A stretch of DNA of 48,000 nt from CAYRVF01 sp964427535 (GTDB lineage: Bacteria; Chloroflexota; Ktedonobacteria; Ktedonobacterales; JADMIN01): the NCBI GenBank assembly GCA_964427535.1, contig CAYRVF010000019.1:1-48000 (forward strand). The letters are read 5' to 3'. Shown here one piece after another: positions 1 to 7,667 of this stretch; within the stretch, counting starts at the first letter, position 1, and every line of letters starts with the position of its first letter. A program made the translations under genes and the position numbers. Under the pieces are notes generated by a model. That model searched no databases, was not told the DNA's origin, and saw only the letters and a program-made list of their open reading frames with translations.

Positions 1-130
1 GGTCGTGCGCGATTCAGCTCGCCCGAGAAATCCGCATCGCGCACGTGTAGTATACGACACAACTTTTGGCTGGTTGCATTGTCTAGCATCGACAGAGGCA
101 CCGCGCACGCAGACTGCCGATGGCCGCTCA
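1..130. other. Left edge, no gene identified
   Basis: The 130 bases after the rluD stop hold no convincing coding frame. A TATACT box on the minus strand near 50-55 could belong to the next gene outside the window, but no -35 is clear. Confidence 0.4.
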
Positions 131-1132
131 CTACCTTTCCCATGTCTCCAGGAAGCTTGCGAGGTCAGGGGGAAGCGGCGCGTCGAAGGTCATCCACTCG
201 CCGCTTGCCGGATGCCGCAGCTCCAGATGGCCCGCGTGGAGAAACTGGCGCGGGGGCAGCGGCTTCTGTGGCCTTCCATAGGTCGTATCGCCGACGACCG
301 GATGGTGAATCGCCGCGAGATGCACACGAATCTGATGCGTGCGCCCTGTCTCCAGCTCAAGCTCTACAAGCGACCGGCCCTTTGCCTGCCGCAGCACCCG
401 GAAGCGCGTGCGGGCGTCGCGTCCGTCACTCGTGACAGCCATGCGCTGGCGGTAGCGCGGGTCGCGTCCGATGGGTGCCTCCACCACACCTTCCGGTACG
501 TCGAGATAGCCTTCGACGAGCGCGAGGTACCGCTTCACCATCGAGTGCTGCGCCATCTGCTCGGCAAGCGTCGCATGTGCCGGTCCCGTCTTCGCGACCA
601 CGAGCAACCCCGAGGTGTCTTTATCCAGCCGGTGGACGATGCCTGGTCGCCGCGGATCTTCACCGGTCTCGAGCGCGGGCACGTGTGCCAGCAGCGCGTT
701 GACAAGCGTGCCCCGCTCATGCCCTGGCGCCGGGTGTACGACCAGTCCGGCGGGCTTATCAATCACCAGCAAGTCGTCGTCCTCATACACCACATTCAGC
801 GGAATGTCCTCCGCCTCGGGAGCCTCGGCGCCGGCGACACTGCCTTGTCCTGAGGCAGGCGCTAGTACGGTCAGCGACTGACCGCTTTCGAGAATGCTGC
901 TCGGCTTACCTTGCCGCCCATTGACCAGCACCGAGCCCGCGCGGATACGCTCCTGCGCCTGGGTGCGTGAGAGCCCCGGCACGAGCTTCACGAGCGCGCG
1001 GTCGAGACGCTCGCCGACAAGGTCGTCCGCGACTATATGTGTCTCGCCCTGCTCGTCCCCATGACGGCCAGCGGCATCTGCGAGTTCATGACGGGATTCG
1101 GAGTTCCGTGGGGAGCGGTTCTTAGCGGGCAT
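131..1132 (-). CDS. rluD: RluD-family 23S rRNA pseudouridine synthase
   Basis: Pseudouridine synthase of the RluA/RluD family, expected to isomerise uridines in large-subunit rRNA. The 333-residue product has an N-terminal S4 RNA-binding domain (about residues 33-90) and the RluA-type catalytic domain, with the signature HRLDKDTSG holding the catalytic Asp (about residue 170). The later blocks ETGRTHQIRVH and VGDTTYG are also present. Length matches the family (about 320-330). I chose the ATG at 1132. An upstream in-frame ATG at 1207 would overlap lspA by 38 bases, and neither start has a clear Shine-Dalgarno, so the start is uncertain. It is the last gene of the traR-lspA-rluD series and is probably cotranscribed with lspA. 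The exact rRNA target (RluD versus another RluA paralogue) cannot be told from sequence alone. Confidence 0.93.
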   Translation of the reverse strand: MPAKNRSPRNSESRHELADAAGRHGDEQGETHIVADDLVGERLDRALVKLVPGLSRTQAQERIRAGSVLVNGRQGKPSSILESGQSLTVLAPASGQGSVAGAEAPEAEDIPLNVVYEDDDLLVIDKPAGLVVHPAPGHERGTLVNALLAHVPALETGEDPRRPGIVHRLDKDTSGLLVVAKTGPAHATLAEQMAQHSMVKRYLALVEGYLDVPEGVVEAPIGRDPRYRQRMAVTSDGRDARTRFRVLRQAKGRSLVELELETGRTHQIRVHLAAIHHPVVGDTTYGRPQKPLPPRQFLHAGHLELRHPASGEWMTFDAPLPPDLASFLETWER

Positions 1133-1169
1133 TACAACTGTCCAGGAGGGAAGCGGAGCTTCCGGAAGA

Positions 1170-1769
1170 CTACGGCCGGCGGCGTGTGGCCAGCGACGAG
1201 GCATCATCTACGGTCGCGGAACTGGAGGACGTCGGCTCGCCGTCCGGCGCGGGCCGATCGAGCGCCGACCCGACGCTCCCGCGCCAGAGCAGCAGCGCGA
1301 GCAAGACCACACCGATGCTGATCGCACTATCCGCGACGTTGAAGACCGCGAAATCGAAGACCGGAGGATGCCCCGCGGCGCCAGGAATCTGGAAGTGGAT
1401 GAAGTCGACGACGTACTCATGCGAGACACGGTCGATCAGGTTGCCGACGGCGCCGCCGAGGATCATTCCGAACGAAACGATCAGCAGGGCCGCGCCGGTA
1501 CGACGTGTGCGCCAGTAGAGCGCGCCGACGACGACGAGCGCGACCGCGATGAACACGAACAGATACCACTTCCCAGTCATCAAGCTAAAGGCCACACCGG
1601 CGTTCTGCACGTACTCCAGATCGACGAACGGGCCGAGAATCTGAATGGGCTGTCGCGGCGTACCCGAGGCGAAGTAGCCCACAATCCAGTGCTTGGTGAG
1701 CTGGTCCAGGAGAATGACGACAAGCGCCACGACGCCGAGCACGGCATCATTCCGGCGGGCAGATGACAT
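1170..1769 (-). CDS. lspA: Lipoprotein signal peptidase (signal peptidase II)
   Basis: Aspartyl protease of the inner membrane that removes signal peptides from diacylated prolipoproteins. The 199-residue protein has four hydrophobic segments and all the LspA blocks: DQLTK near residue 22, NAGVAFS near 56, GNLIDRV with catalytic Asp113, and FNVADSAI with catalytic Asp147. The start is the ATG at 1769, because GGAGG lies 5-6 bases upstream; the in-frame GTG at 1781 precedes that ribosome site. The C-terminal tail of about 35 residues is Ser/Asp/Pro-rich and not part of the conserved fold. It lies between the TraR/DksA gene and rluD, the order also known from Bacillus ylyA-lspA-ylyB. Confidence 0.96.
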   Translation of the reverse strand: MSSARRNDAVLGVVALVVILLDQLTKHWIVGYFASGTPRQPIQILGPFVDLEYVQNAGVAFSLMTGKWYLFVFIAVALVVVGALYWRTRRTGAALLIVSFGMILGGAVGNLIDRVSHEYVVDFIHFQIPGAAGHPPVFDFAVFNVADSAISIGVVLLALLLWRGSVGSALDRPAPDGEPTSSSSATVDDASSLATRRRP

Positions 1770-1868
1770 GTAGACCTCCACAACAGACCATCGGTCATCG
1801 ACTGGTCGCGCCCGATGGTCTGCTGGACAACGGAACGCCGCGATTCCCCGCCGACAGCGCAGCCCTGA

Positions 1869-2258
1869 TTACCCGTGTCGCTCGGGTATCGGTGGTTCGA
1901 CTTGCTCCGCGCACTGAATACAGAGCGTAACCCAGGGCAAAGCCTCTAACCGCCTCGGATTGATCTCCCTGCCGCAGCGCTGGCACTTCCCGTACGTACC
2001 TTCGTCGAGACGCCGCAGCGCCGAGTTGACGTCTAGCAAGGCGGCACGGGAATGGTTGATGAACGCCTGATTGCGGTCGAAGTCCATCACGCCGTTGGCA
2101 TCGTCGGCTTCGTGACTGGGAACGCCGCCCGAATCGACTATCGGGTCAACCGGCACAGTCGCTTCATCACCTTCTGTGCGGGCATATATGTCATTTTCCA
2201 GCTGCACACGCTCGTCGACGAGTCGTGCGCGAATGGCTGACTCATCATACTGCGCCAT
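1869..2258 (-). CDS. TraR/DksA-type C4 zinc-finger protein (YlyA-like)
   Basis: A 129-residue member of the TraR/DksA family, whose proteins bind the secondary channel of RNA polymerase and tune transcription initiation. The C-terminal zinc finger has four cysteines (residues 92, 95, 113, 116), with the family motif GTYGKCQRCGREI and the usual basic PRRLEALP loop. The N-terminal half is acidic and helical. The ATG at 2258 is chosen because GGGAGG sits a few bases upstream; the longer open frame beyond it has no initiation signal. It precedes lspA and rluD, matching the Bacillus ylyA position. Whether it binds ppGpp-responsive polymerase is not shown by the sequence. Confidence 0.88.
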   Translation of the reverse strand: MAQYDESAIRARLVDERVQLENDIYARTEGDEATVPVDPIVDSGGVPSHEADDANGVMDFDRNQAFINHSRAALLDVNSALRRLDEGTYGKCQRCGREINPRRLEALPWVTLCIQCAEQVEPPIPERHG

Positions 2259-2311
2259 AACGCCTCCCTGGCTACCGCGTGGCCGGGCGGACATCACTGC
2301 GCGCCCGGATT

Positions 2312-3340
2312 CTATCCTATGGCCACGCTTTCTCGCAAGACCGATGCCCATTCGTCCGGCGTCTCGTCTCGCACCGAAGCCGCCAGGCGGCGAAGCACTT
2401 TCCAGTGGTACGGGTCCGGCCAGGCGACGGGATGACGCTCGCGCACGCGCTCCAATGCCTCCTCGGCGCTGATACCTTCGAGCAGAATGAGGGCGGCGCA
2501 GCACACCGTCGCGGATCGATTCATGCCTGCATAACAGTGGACGAGCACACGCTCACCCGCGCGCAGTCGATCGGCCACCCAGCGTCCTTCGGCGAGCACG
2601 TCGTCGGCGCGCATACCGTCGAACATCTCGCCCTTCCTCGAGACACGATCACGAGGATGTGCGCCTTGCCCGCAGACCCACGGATTCTCCTCGCCGCACA
2701 GATTGAGAACAGCGTCGACATCAGGCCGTTGCTCCCCCTGATGGTGCATGCCGCCGATGAAGAGCCGCCGTCGGGAGACGCGCCCGTTCAACCGGATCGC
2801 GATAGGGTCGCCGCCGTATTTGCGGTGCAGCGCGGCTGGCATCGGCACCAACCCGGTCGGCGTGTGTGGTGTCGGCTCCCACCAGCGCCGCAGGGTGACG
2901 AACTGCCGATCTCCAGAGCGCGGCTCGACAACCACCTCACTTGCATGCAGCATCAGGTTTCCCGTTTCGAGCGCCATCACGCCGACGATGTACAACTCGC
3001 CATGCTTCGGGTCGCGGATATGGAAGATGGCCGTCAGCCGTCGCTCTACCGCCTCTAGCTCAAACTGGTCGAGCGTGGCGAACGCTCCAGCGCGCCGCAC
3101 CACCGTCGCCCCGCGAAAGCGCACCCGCATCGGCGTATACCAGCCTCGCACCTCCTCATAGTGGCGGCCGTGCTCCTCGCCGGTCGCGATGACCTCCGTT
3201 GGCTCGAAGCGCTGAATATCGAGAAGCAGATCGGTGCCACCCGGCCCTGTGGCCTCGTGGATGTCGTCGAGCCGGCCCTCGTAGAGCATGTCATTCGCGG
3301 CAAATTCCAGAAGGCGAGTATGTCGAGCAATTCGCGCCAT
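2312..3340 (-). CDS. Dual-specificity protein phosphatase with an unknown N-terminal domain
   Basis: The C-terminal half (about residues 190-330) is a cysteine-based dual-specificity phosphatase. The active-site loop HCYAGMNRSAT has nucleophile Cys269 and phosphate-binding Arg275, followed by the family's hydrophobic helix. The first 165 residues form a beta-rich domain I do not recognise, with many Arg/Glu residues and a YxPMRVRFRGATVV block. The predicted product is 342 residues and soluble, with no signal peptide. The ATG at 3340 follows GAGGGGAGA, a strong ribosome site. About 1 kb upstream on the same strand lies a Ser/Thr kinase, so it could reverse that kinase's phosphorylation. This is inferred from proximity only; lipid or RNA 5'-phosphate substrates are equally possible for this superfamily. 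Confidence 0.82.
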   Translation of the reverse strand: MARIARHTRLLEFAANDMLYEGRLDDIHEATGPGGTDLLLDIQRFEPTEVIATGEEHGRHYEEVRGWYTPMRVRFRGATVVRRAGAFATLDQFELEAVERRLTAIFHIRDPKHGELYIVGVMALETGNLMLHASEVVVEPRSGDRQFVTLRRWWEPTPHTPTGLVPMPAALHRKYGGDPIAIRLNGRVSRRRLFIGGMHHQGEQRPDVDAVLNLCGEENPWVCGQGAHPRDRVSRKGEMFDGMRADDVLAEGRWVADRLRAGERVLVHCYAGMNRSATVCCAALILLEGISAEEALERVRERHPVAWPDPYHWKVLRRLAASVRDETPDEWASVLRESVAIG

Positions 3341-3465
3341 GCGTCTCCCCTCATTCACCCAACCATGTGTACTTGCGGATCTCAACCATCTGCGCCACGG
3401 CGACACAGTGCACTCGCGAGCGTATGCGATCTATCCCAATGGACGGCTGCTCCACCGCAAAGGAT

Positions 3466-3499
3466 TGCCCCGGATATGCGTTGGCGTACATCCGGGGCA
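3466..3499 (-). terminator. Stem-loop downstream of the two-helix membrane protein gene
   Basis: A perfect 10-bp inverted repeat, TGCCCCGGAT / ATCCGGGGCA, with a 14-base loop. It begins 36 bases after the stop codon of the gene ending at 3535. The following transcript bases (ATCCTTTG) are only weakly U-rich, so it may stabilise the 3' end rather than terminate strongly. Confidence 0.55.
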
Positions 3500-3534
3500 G
3501 TCATACTTCTGATTCCTGTTACGCGGCTCGCGCC

Positions 3535-4176
3535 CTAGCGTTTTGCGCCGCGCCGCCGCTTTGCGCGCTGTGCTGCGCGCACCCGCTCATAGGCGTCGTC
3601 GTGCTCGCGATTCACCACTACTCGGGCTGTCGTGCTGCCGCCCTTCACGGTTGTCGTCGTCGACTGTCGCCGCTGGGCACGCGAGCGCCCACCCGCCTGG
3701 GTCGAAGTCGCGGCAGCTGCGCGGTCAGCCCGTGCCTGCGCGGCTGCCTTCGTGCCGAAGGGGTCCTTCGGAATGATCTTGAAGTAGTAGAGCAGCGCCC
3801 AGATGGCGACGGCTATGCCGAAGTACACGATGAGCAACGGCGAGAGGCCAGCCAGTAGGAAGGTCCCCTTCGGCGCCAGCGGACGTTCAAGACCCCAGTG
3901 ATTATTCTGGTTCAGCCCCGAGAGAATCGTGCCGAAGAACTGCGCCGCTACCAGAAAGATGATCATGCCTAGGAAAAACTTGAAGGTTCCTCCCATCGAG
4001 TTGCGTTTGGCCGTTCCCTGCTGGCCGGATGCCGTCCCGGCGTTCCGCGCGGCCGATGGCAAGGACGCCAGCGGTCTAAGCAGGCGTTGTGCCAAGCCAG
4101 GTCGCGGGGTTCCGGTCGTCTTCGCATCGCCCGCCTCAGAGCTCTTTGTCTGTTCTCGCTCAGTCGTCTGCGCCAT
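3535..4176 (-). CDS. Two-helix membrane protein of unknown function
   Basis: A 213-residue protein I do not recognise. The first 60 residues are polar and Ser/Thr/Ala-rich. Two hydrophobic helices follow (about residues 66-86 and 105-132), separated by a short GLNQNNHWGLERPLAPKG loop. The C-terminal 75 residues are strongly basic (many Arg, Lys, Ala, Thr), ending RAKRRRGAKR, so the tail probably stays in the cytoplasm. The ATG at 4176 has CAGGAG about 6 bases upstream. It lies between the Ser/Thr kinase and the phosphatase genes, on the same strand. The Ser/Thr-rich ends are possible phosphorylation targets, but nothing in the sequence proves this. Confidence 0.72.
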   Translation of the reverse strand: MAQTTEREQTKSSEAGDAKTTGTPRPGLAQRLLRPLASLPSAARNAGTASGQQGTAKRNSMGGTFKFFLGMIIFLVAAQFFGTILSGLNQNNHWGLERPLAPKGTFLLAGLSPLLIVYFGIAVAIWALLYYFKIIPKDPFGTKAAAQARADRAAAATSTQAGGRSRAQRRQSTTTTVKGGSTTARVVVNREHDDAYERVRAAQRAKRRRGAKR

Positions 4177-4321
4177 ATTCGGCTCCTGCAGTTGTGGGGA
4201 TAAGTCCAGCGATAAAATCAAGCATTGATCGAAGTATGCATCAGTCCACTACAGTATATCCCCACCTCCCCGCCCCCGCCAGCGAAGGTGGACTGATCGC
4301 AGACAGCGTGCGCGCAAGACA

Positions 4322-5311
4322 CTAGCGTGCGGCGCCGCTCCCGTCGTCGGACCGAACATCACCCTGCTCTGCGGAGAGAAGTGGCTGAACCAGCGGACGC
4401 CGACTCCCGGGTCGCATGGCCCCTGTGCTGGGTTGCTGCAATAGCCGTGCCGGCAAGGACAGCGCCCGCGTCTGGCGCGCGACTAGGTGCGTCTGGAGCT
4501 CCCGCAGGTCGCGGCAGAGTGCGGCCGCATTCTCATAGCGGCGCGCGAGGTCGCGCGCCATTGCCAGCGCGATAATGCGCTCGAGCTCAGGAGGAACCGA
4601 TGGCTCAAGCGACGAAGGACGCACGGGGGTCGCCTTCAGAATCGCGTCGCTCATAGCGGTGAGGCTCTGGGCGCGGTACGGACGGACGCCGGTGAGCATC
4701 TCATACATACTGACGCCCAGGGCGTAGACGTCTGTGCGCCCATCGAGCGGCCGACCAAGCAACTGCTCGGGCGACACATAGTACAGGCTGCCCACCACGG
4801 TTCCGGCAACCGTGATGCTCTGCAGTCCTTCGATGCGCGCCAGCCCGAAGTCGAGCACCTTGACACGCGACCATTGATCGACGAGCAGGTTTTCTGGCTT
4901 CACGTCGCGGTGGACGAGACGCCCGTGCGTGTGCGCGTACGCGAGGGCGTCAGCTGCCTGAGCGGCGATCTCCACCACCTGCAGCACCGGAAGTCGCGTC
5001 CGCTCGCGTAAGAGGCTCCCAGCCGTAACGCCTGGAAAGTACTCCATCGCGAAATAAATATGCTGGTCTTGCCGACCGGCATCATACACCTGGATGATGT
5101 TCGCGTGATGCAACATCGCGACGATGCGTGCCTCGCGAATGAAGCGCGTGACGAACGACATGTCCTCGGCGAGCGCGTCGAGCAGCACCTTGACGGCAAC
5201 CGTACCGCCGTTCGAGAGGTCGCGCGCGCGGTAGACAACGCCCATTGAGCCTCGCCCAAGCTCGTCTTCGAGCACATACGGCCCGAGACGCTGGCCAGCC
5301 AGTGAATCCAC
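4322..5311 (-). CDS. Soluble eukaryotic-type Ser/Thr protein kinase
   Basis: Hanks-type protein kinase of 329 residues. Visible catalytic elements are the glycine loop GRGSMGVVYRA (about 20-30), ATP-anchoring Lys41, the helix-C Glu near residue 60, catalytic loop HRDVKPEN (Asp136), DFG (Asp154), and SPEQ in place of APE. The activation loop holds several Thr/Ser residues. There is no transmembrane segment or PASTA repeat; the C-terminal 70 residues are a short Arg/Ser/Pro-rich tail. I chose the GTG at 5311 because GGAGGAAGG lies just upstream; a GTG at 5371 has a ribosome-like site too close to use. The gene follows panB after about 118 bases and is followed by a membrane protein and a phosphatase. 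Substrates are unknown. Confidence 0.93.
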   Translation of the reverse strand: MDSLAGQRLGPYVLEDELGRGSMGVVYRARDLSNGGTVAVKVLLDALAEDMSFVTRFIREARIVAMLHHANIIQVYDAGRQDQHIYFAMEYFPGVTAGSLLRERTRLPVLQVVEIAAQAADALAYAHTHGRLVHRDVKPENLLVDQWSRVKVLDFGLARIEGLQSITVAGTVVGSLYYVSPEQLLGRPLDGRTDVYALGVSMYEMLTGVRPYRAQSLTAMSDAILKATPVRPSSLEPSVPPELERIIALAMARDLARRYENAAALCRDLRELQTHLVARQTRALSLPARLLQQPSTGAMRPGSRRPLVQPLLSAEQGDVRSDDGSGAAR

Positions 5312-5398
5312 GCCCTTCCTCCCCCATCGGGACCAGCCATCCACGAGGCCACAGCGGTTGAGTCCGTTCACTCCTCTAACGAGAGACTATACGCCCGG

Positions 5399-5435
5399 TC
5401 ACTCAGAGTGAAGTGTGACATACGCCACGTCACAC
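5399..5435. repeat. Two inverted repeats between panB and the kinase gene
   Basis: TCACTC-A-GAGTGA (5399-5411) is a perfect 13-bp palindrome. It is followed by GTGTGAC (5413-5419) and GTCACAC (5429-5435), separated by 9 bases. The second repeat overlaps the panB stop codon. A TATAGT -10-like box for the kinase gene lies about 10 bases downstream on the minus strand (near 5386). These could be an operator or the 3' hairpin of panB. The half-sites resemble CRP sites (TGTGA/TCACA), but the spacing is 11 rather than 6. Confidence 0.4.
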
Positions 5436-6293
5436 GTTTTCACCACTGTTGTCGGACAGTTCGCGGCGCAGCTCTTCGATCACCGCCGGATCGATGGGCG
5501 CGCTCTGCTGCTCATTGGGGAACGCGTGGCTTTGCACCTCCCGCACGTACTCCTCCGCCGCCTCGCGGATGGCGATTCCCAACGTGGCGAACCGCTTGGC
5601 ATGGCGCGGCAGAAAGTCGGGGAAGAGCCCCAGCACGTCGTGGACGACCTGCACCTCGCCATCACAGTACGGTCCCGCGCCGATGCCAATGGTCGGCACG
5701 TCGAGCTGCTCCGTCACCAATCGCGCCAGCTCGGCGGGCACCAACTCCAGCACAATCGCGAAGACACCGGCATCCTGTAGCGCGCGGGCGTCGGCCAGCA
5801 GATCACGCGCGGCGCTCAGCGTCTTGGCCTGTACCTTCATGCCACCGAGTGTGTTGACGGACTGCGGCGTCAGTCCGAGGTGGCCCATCACCGGAATGCC
5901 CGCGTCAACCAGCGCGCGCACGCTCGCCGCGCTACGGCGGCCGCCCTCAAGCTTCACAGCCTGGACGCCCGCTTCCTTCATCATGCGCACGGCGTTGCGC
6001 ATGGTCTCTTCGGTGCTGACCTGAAAACTTCCAAACGGCATGTCGGCGACCACCAGCGCCCGTTGCGTGCCGCGAACGACCGCCTGCGCGTGACGCACAA
6101 TGTCGTCCACCGTGACGGGCAGCGTGGTGGTATATCCCAGCATGACATTCCCCATGCTGTCGCCGACCAACAGCATTGGCACGCCCGCCGCGTCAAGGAG
6201 TTGCGCGATCGCGAAATCGTAGGAGGTCAACATCGGGATGCGCTCTCCCTGTTGCTTCATCTGACGAATCGCATCTGGAGTGACCCTAGCCAT
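5430..6293 (-). CDS. panB: 3-methyl-2-oxobutanoate hydroxymethyltransferase
   Basis: First enzyme of pantothenate synthesis: it transfers a hydroxymethyl group from 5,10-methylene-tetrahydrofolate to alpha-ketoisovalerate, giving ketopantoate. The 287-residue length is typical. Conserved blocks include MLTSYDFAIAQLLDAAG, VGDSMGNVMLGY with metal-binding Asp45, VVADMPFGSF (Asp84), KLEGG, GHLGLTPQSVN and IGIGAGPYCDGEVQVVHD. The ATG at 6293 has GGAGG seven bases upstream. No other pantothenate gene is nearby. It is transcribed divergently from the FTR1 gene, and a promoter-like TTGCCA-N16-TACAAT lies about 100 bases upstream. Confidence 0.97.
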   Translation of the reverse strand: MARVTPDAIRQMKQQGERIPMLTSYDFAIAQLLDAAGVPMLLVGDSMGNVMLGYTTTLPVTVDDIVRHAQAVVRGTQRALVVADMPFGSFQVSTEETMRNAVRMMKEAGVQAVKLEGGRRSAASVRALVDAGIPVMGHLGLTPQSVNTLGGMKVQAKTLSAARDLLADARALQDAGVFAIVLELVPAELARLVTEQLDVPTIGIGAGPYCDGEVQVVHDVLGLFPDFLPRHAKRFATLGIAIREAAEEYVREVQSHAFPNEQQSAPIDPAVIEELRRELSDNSGENV

Positions 6294-6393
6294 ACCTTGA
6301 CCTCCACTCGAACCGGCTGACGGACTGGCTGCCCTCAACGCCCACCACCCGCACGACATGAACGCCCAATTGCGCTGCTCTATTGGCTGCTCT

Positions 6394-6421
6394 ATTGTAT
6401 GTCATTGACGCCAACTGGCAA
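6394..6421 (-). promoter_or_regulatory. Candidate sigma70-type promoter of panB
   Basis: On the minus strand, TTGCCA (6416-6421) and TACAAT (6394-6399) are separated by 16 bases, pointing toward panB with an expected leader of about 95 bases. Both boxes match the consensus at 4-5 of 6 positions. Confidence 0.45.
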
Positions 6422-6494
6422 AGTTCTGGCGGAGATGTTGGTACTCCTCACGTATACCCGAACGCCTCTCACCTCTACCCGCTGGAAGGCACGC

Positions 6495-6524
6495 TTGACC
6501 GAGCGTATTAGGCCATGCTAATAT
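6495..6524 (+). promoter_or_regulatory. Sigma70-type promoter of the FTR1 gene with overlapping palindrome
   Basis: TTGACC (6495-6500), 18-base spacer, TAATAT (6519-6524). The spacer and -10 contain the dyad TATTAG-N6-CTAATA (6506-6523). The dyad resembles DtxR/IdeR/MntR-type metal-repressor sites (TTAGG...CCTAA-like), but this assignment is inferred. A protein bound there would cover the -10 box. Confidence 0.55.
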
Positions 6525-6580
6525 CCGAGTGGTACACTAAGATTTACACTGGTGTGGATGGTACTCACCGTCTCAGAGAC

Positions 6581-6605
6581 ACACGCGCGCGGAACGTGCG
6601 CGTGT
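6581..6605 (+). promoter_or_regulatory. 5' leader hairpin of the FTR1 gene
   Basis: ACACGCGC / GCGCGTGT, an 8-bp perfect stem with a 9-base loop, ends about 21 bases before the GTG start. There is no U-run. It may affect ribosome access, but could be a by-product of GC-rich sequence. Confidence 0.3.
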
Positions 6606-6626
6606 ACGTGATAGAAAGAGCCTCCC

Positions 6627-7475
6627 GTGATTGCCGCATTCGTCCTCTTTTTGCGCGAAGGACTCGAGGCGTCGCTCGTCGTGAGTATCCTGCTCGCGGC
6701 GCTGCGTCAGCTTGGGCAGAGCGAGCAGGCGCGCGCCGTCTGGATCGGGTCCGGACTCGCGGCGATCGGCTCGCTCGCGGCTGGCATACTCGTCTATGCG
6801 ACGGTGCGGCAATACGACGGCACGGCATTCCAGGCGGTCTTCGAGACGGTCACATTTCTCGTCGCGGTGGTCTTACTGACCTCCATGACGTTCTGGATGC
6901 AGCAACACAGCCGCTCGATGAAGAAAGAGCTTACCGCCAAGGCGAGCGATGCGTCGTCAGGGTTCGCGTTCGGCATGTTAGCGTTCTCGACGGTCGGACG
7001 CGAGGGCCTCGAAACGGCCATCTTCGTGGTCGCGCTCGCCTTCTCGGCGAGTACGGTGCAGACGGTCTCCGGCGCCGCGCTCGGCATTCTTGCCTCGCTC
7101 GTGCTCTGCACCCTCGTCTATCGCCTCGGCTACCGGCTCGACTTCCGCATCTTCTTCCGCGTCATGGGCATCGTCTTGCTGTTCTTCGCGGCGGGCCTGC
7201 TGGGGAACGCGGTGCAGAACATGCAAGAGCTCGGCTGGATTCAGTTCGGCACCACGCACCTCTGGAATACGGCGCGGTTCCTGAGCGAGAACAGCACGCT
7301 CGGCGACATCCTGCACGTGTTCCTGGGCTATGCCGAGTCGCCAACCGCGCTGCAGGCCACGCTCTACGGTGTCTATCTCGCCATCGCCGGTGTCGCGTTC
7401 TGGCGCATGACCCGCAAGTCGCCGCCTCGGCCAGCCATCGCCCAACCCTCCGCGGCGCAGCCACAGCAGGGCTAG
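6627..7475 (+). CDS. FTR1-family iron permease
   Basis: Polytopic membrane protein of 282 residues with about seven hydrophobic helices. It has both FTR1/EfeU iron-binding signatures: REGLE at residues 10-14 and REGLE at 125-129. The family moves oxidised ferric iron across the membrane, usually with a partner oxidase or the periplasmic EfeO/EfeB. No efeO, efeB or multicopper oxidase gene is in the window. The start is the GTG at 6627, giving the N-terminal helix that carries the first REGLE; the ribosome site (AGAAAGAG) is weak. The C-terminal 20 residues are Pro/Ala/Gln-rich. It is divergent from panB. The palindrome over its promoter suggests metal-dependent control. Confidence 0.93.
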   Translation: MIAAFVLFLREGLEASLVVSILLAALRQLGQSEQARAVWIGSGLAAIGSLAAGILVYATVRQYDGTAFQAVFETVTFLVAVVLLTSMTFWMQQHSRSMKKELTAKASDASSGFAFGMLAFSTVGREGLETAIFVVALAFSASTVQTVSGAALGILASLVLCTLVYRLGYRLDFRIFFRVMGIVLLFFAAGLLGNAVQNMQELGWIQFGTTHLWNTARFLSENSTLGDILHVFLGYAESPTALQATLYGVYLAIAGVAFWRMTRKSPPRPAIAQPSAAQPQQG

Positions 7476-7604
7476 TCACCGCCGCACCGCGTCATTCCCG
7501 ACATCGTCCGGCCGTCCGCGTTTGACTGCCGGGCGATACGTTTTCCGGTACGCATGTCGTTGTGCCATGCGGTCGGCGTCTCAGACTCTTCGGCCAGGTG
7601 TGCG

Positions 7605-7610
7605 TATAAT
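7605..7610 (+). promoter_or_regulatory. -10 box upstream of the aldehyde dehydrogenase
   Basis: A perfect TATAAT lies 58 bases before the ATG at 7668. The -35 region (TCAGAC near 7581) is poor. No terminator is visible after the FTR1 gene, so readthrough is also possible. Confidence 0.35.
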
Positions 7611-7667
7611 CCTCGACAGAGCCACACATCGTCGTGTCGCACGAAGCGAAGCAGGAGGAGCATGCGC

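Noticed and set aside
5413..5435. Canonical CRP site
   Set aside because: The TGTGA and TCACA halves are 11 bases apart instead of six; kept only as an inverted repeat.
6515..7525. 336-residue Arg-rich frame over the FTR1 gene
   Set aside because: Shadow frame of the FTR1 coding sequence; composition is typical of out-of-frame GC-rich DNA.
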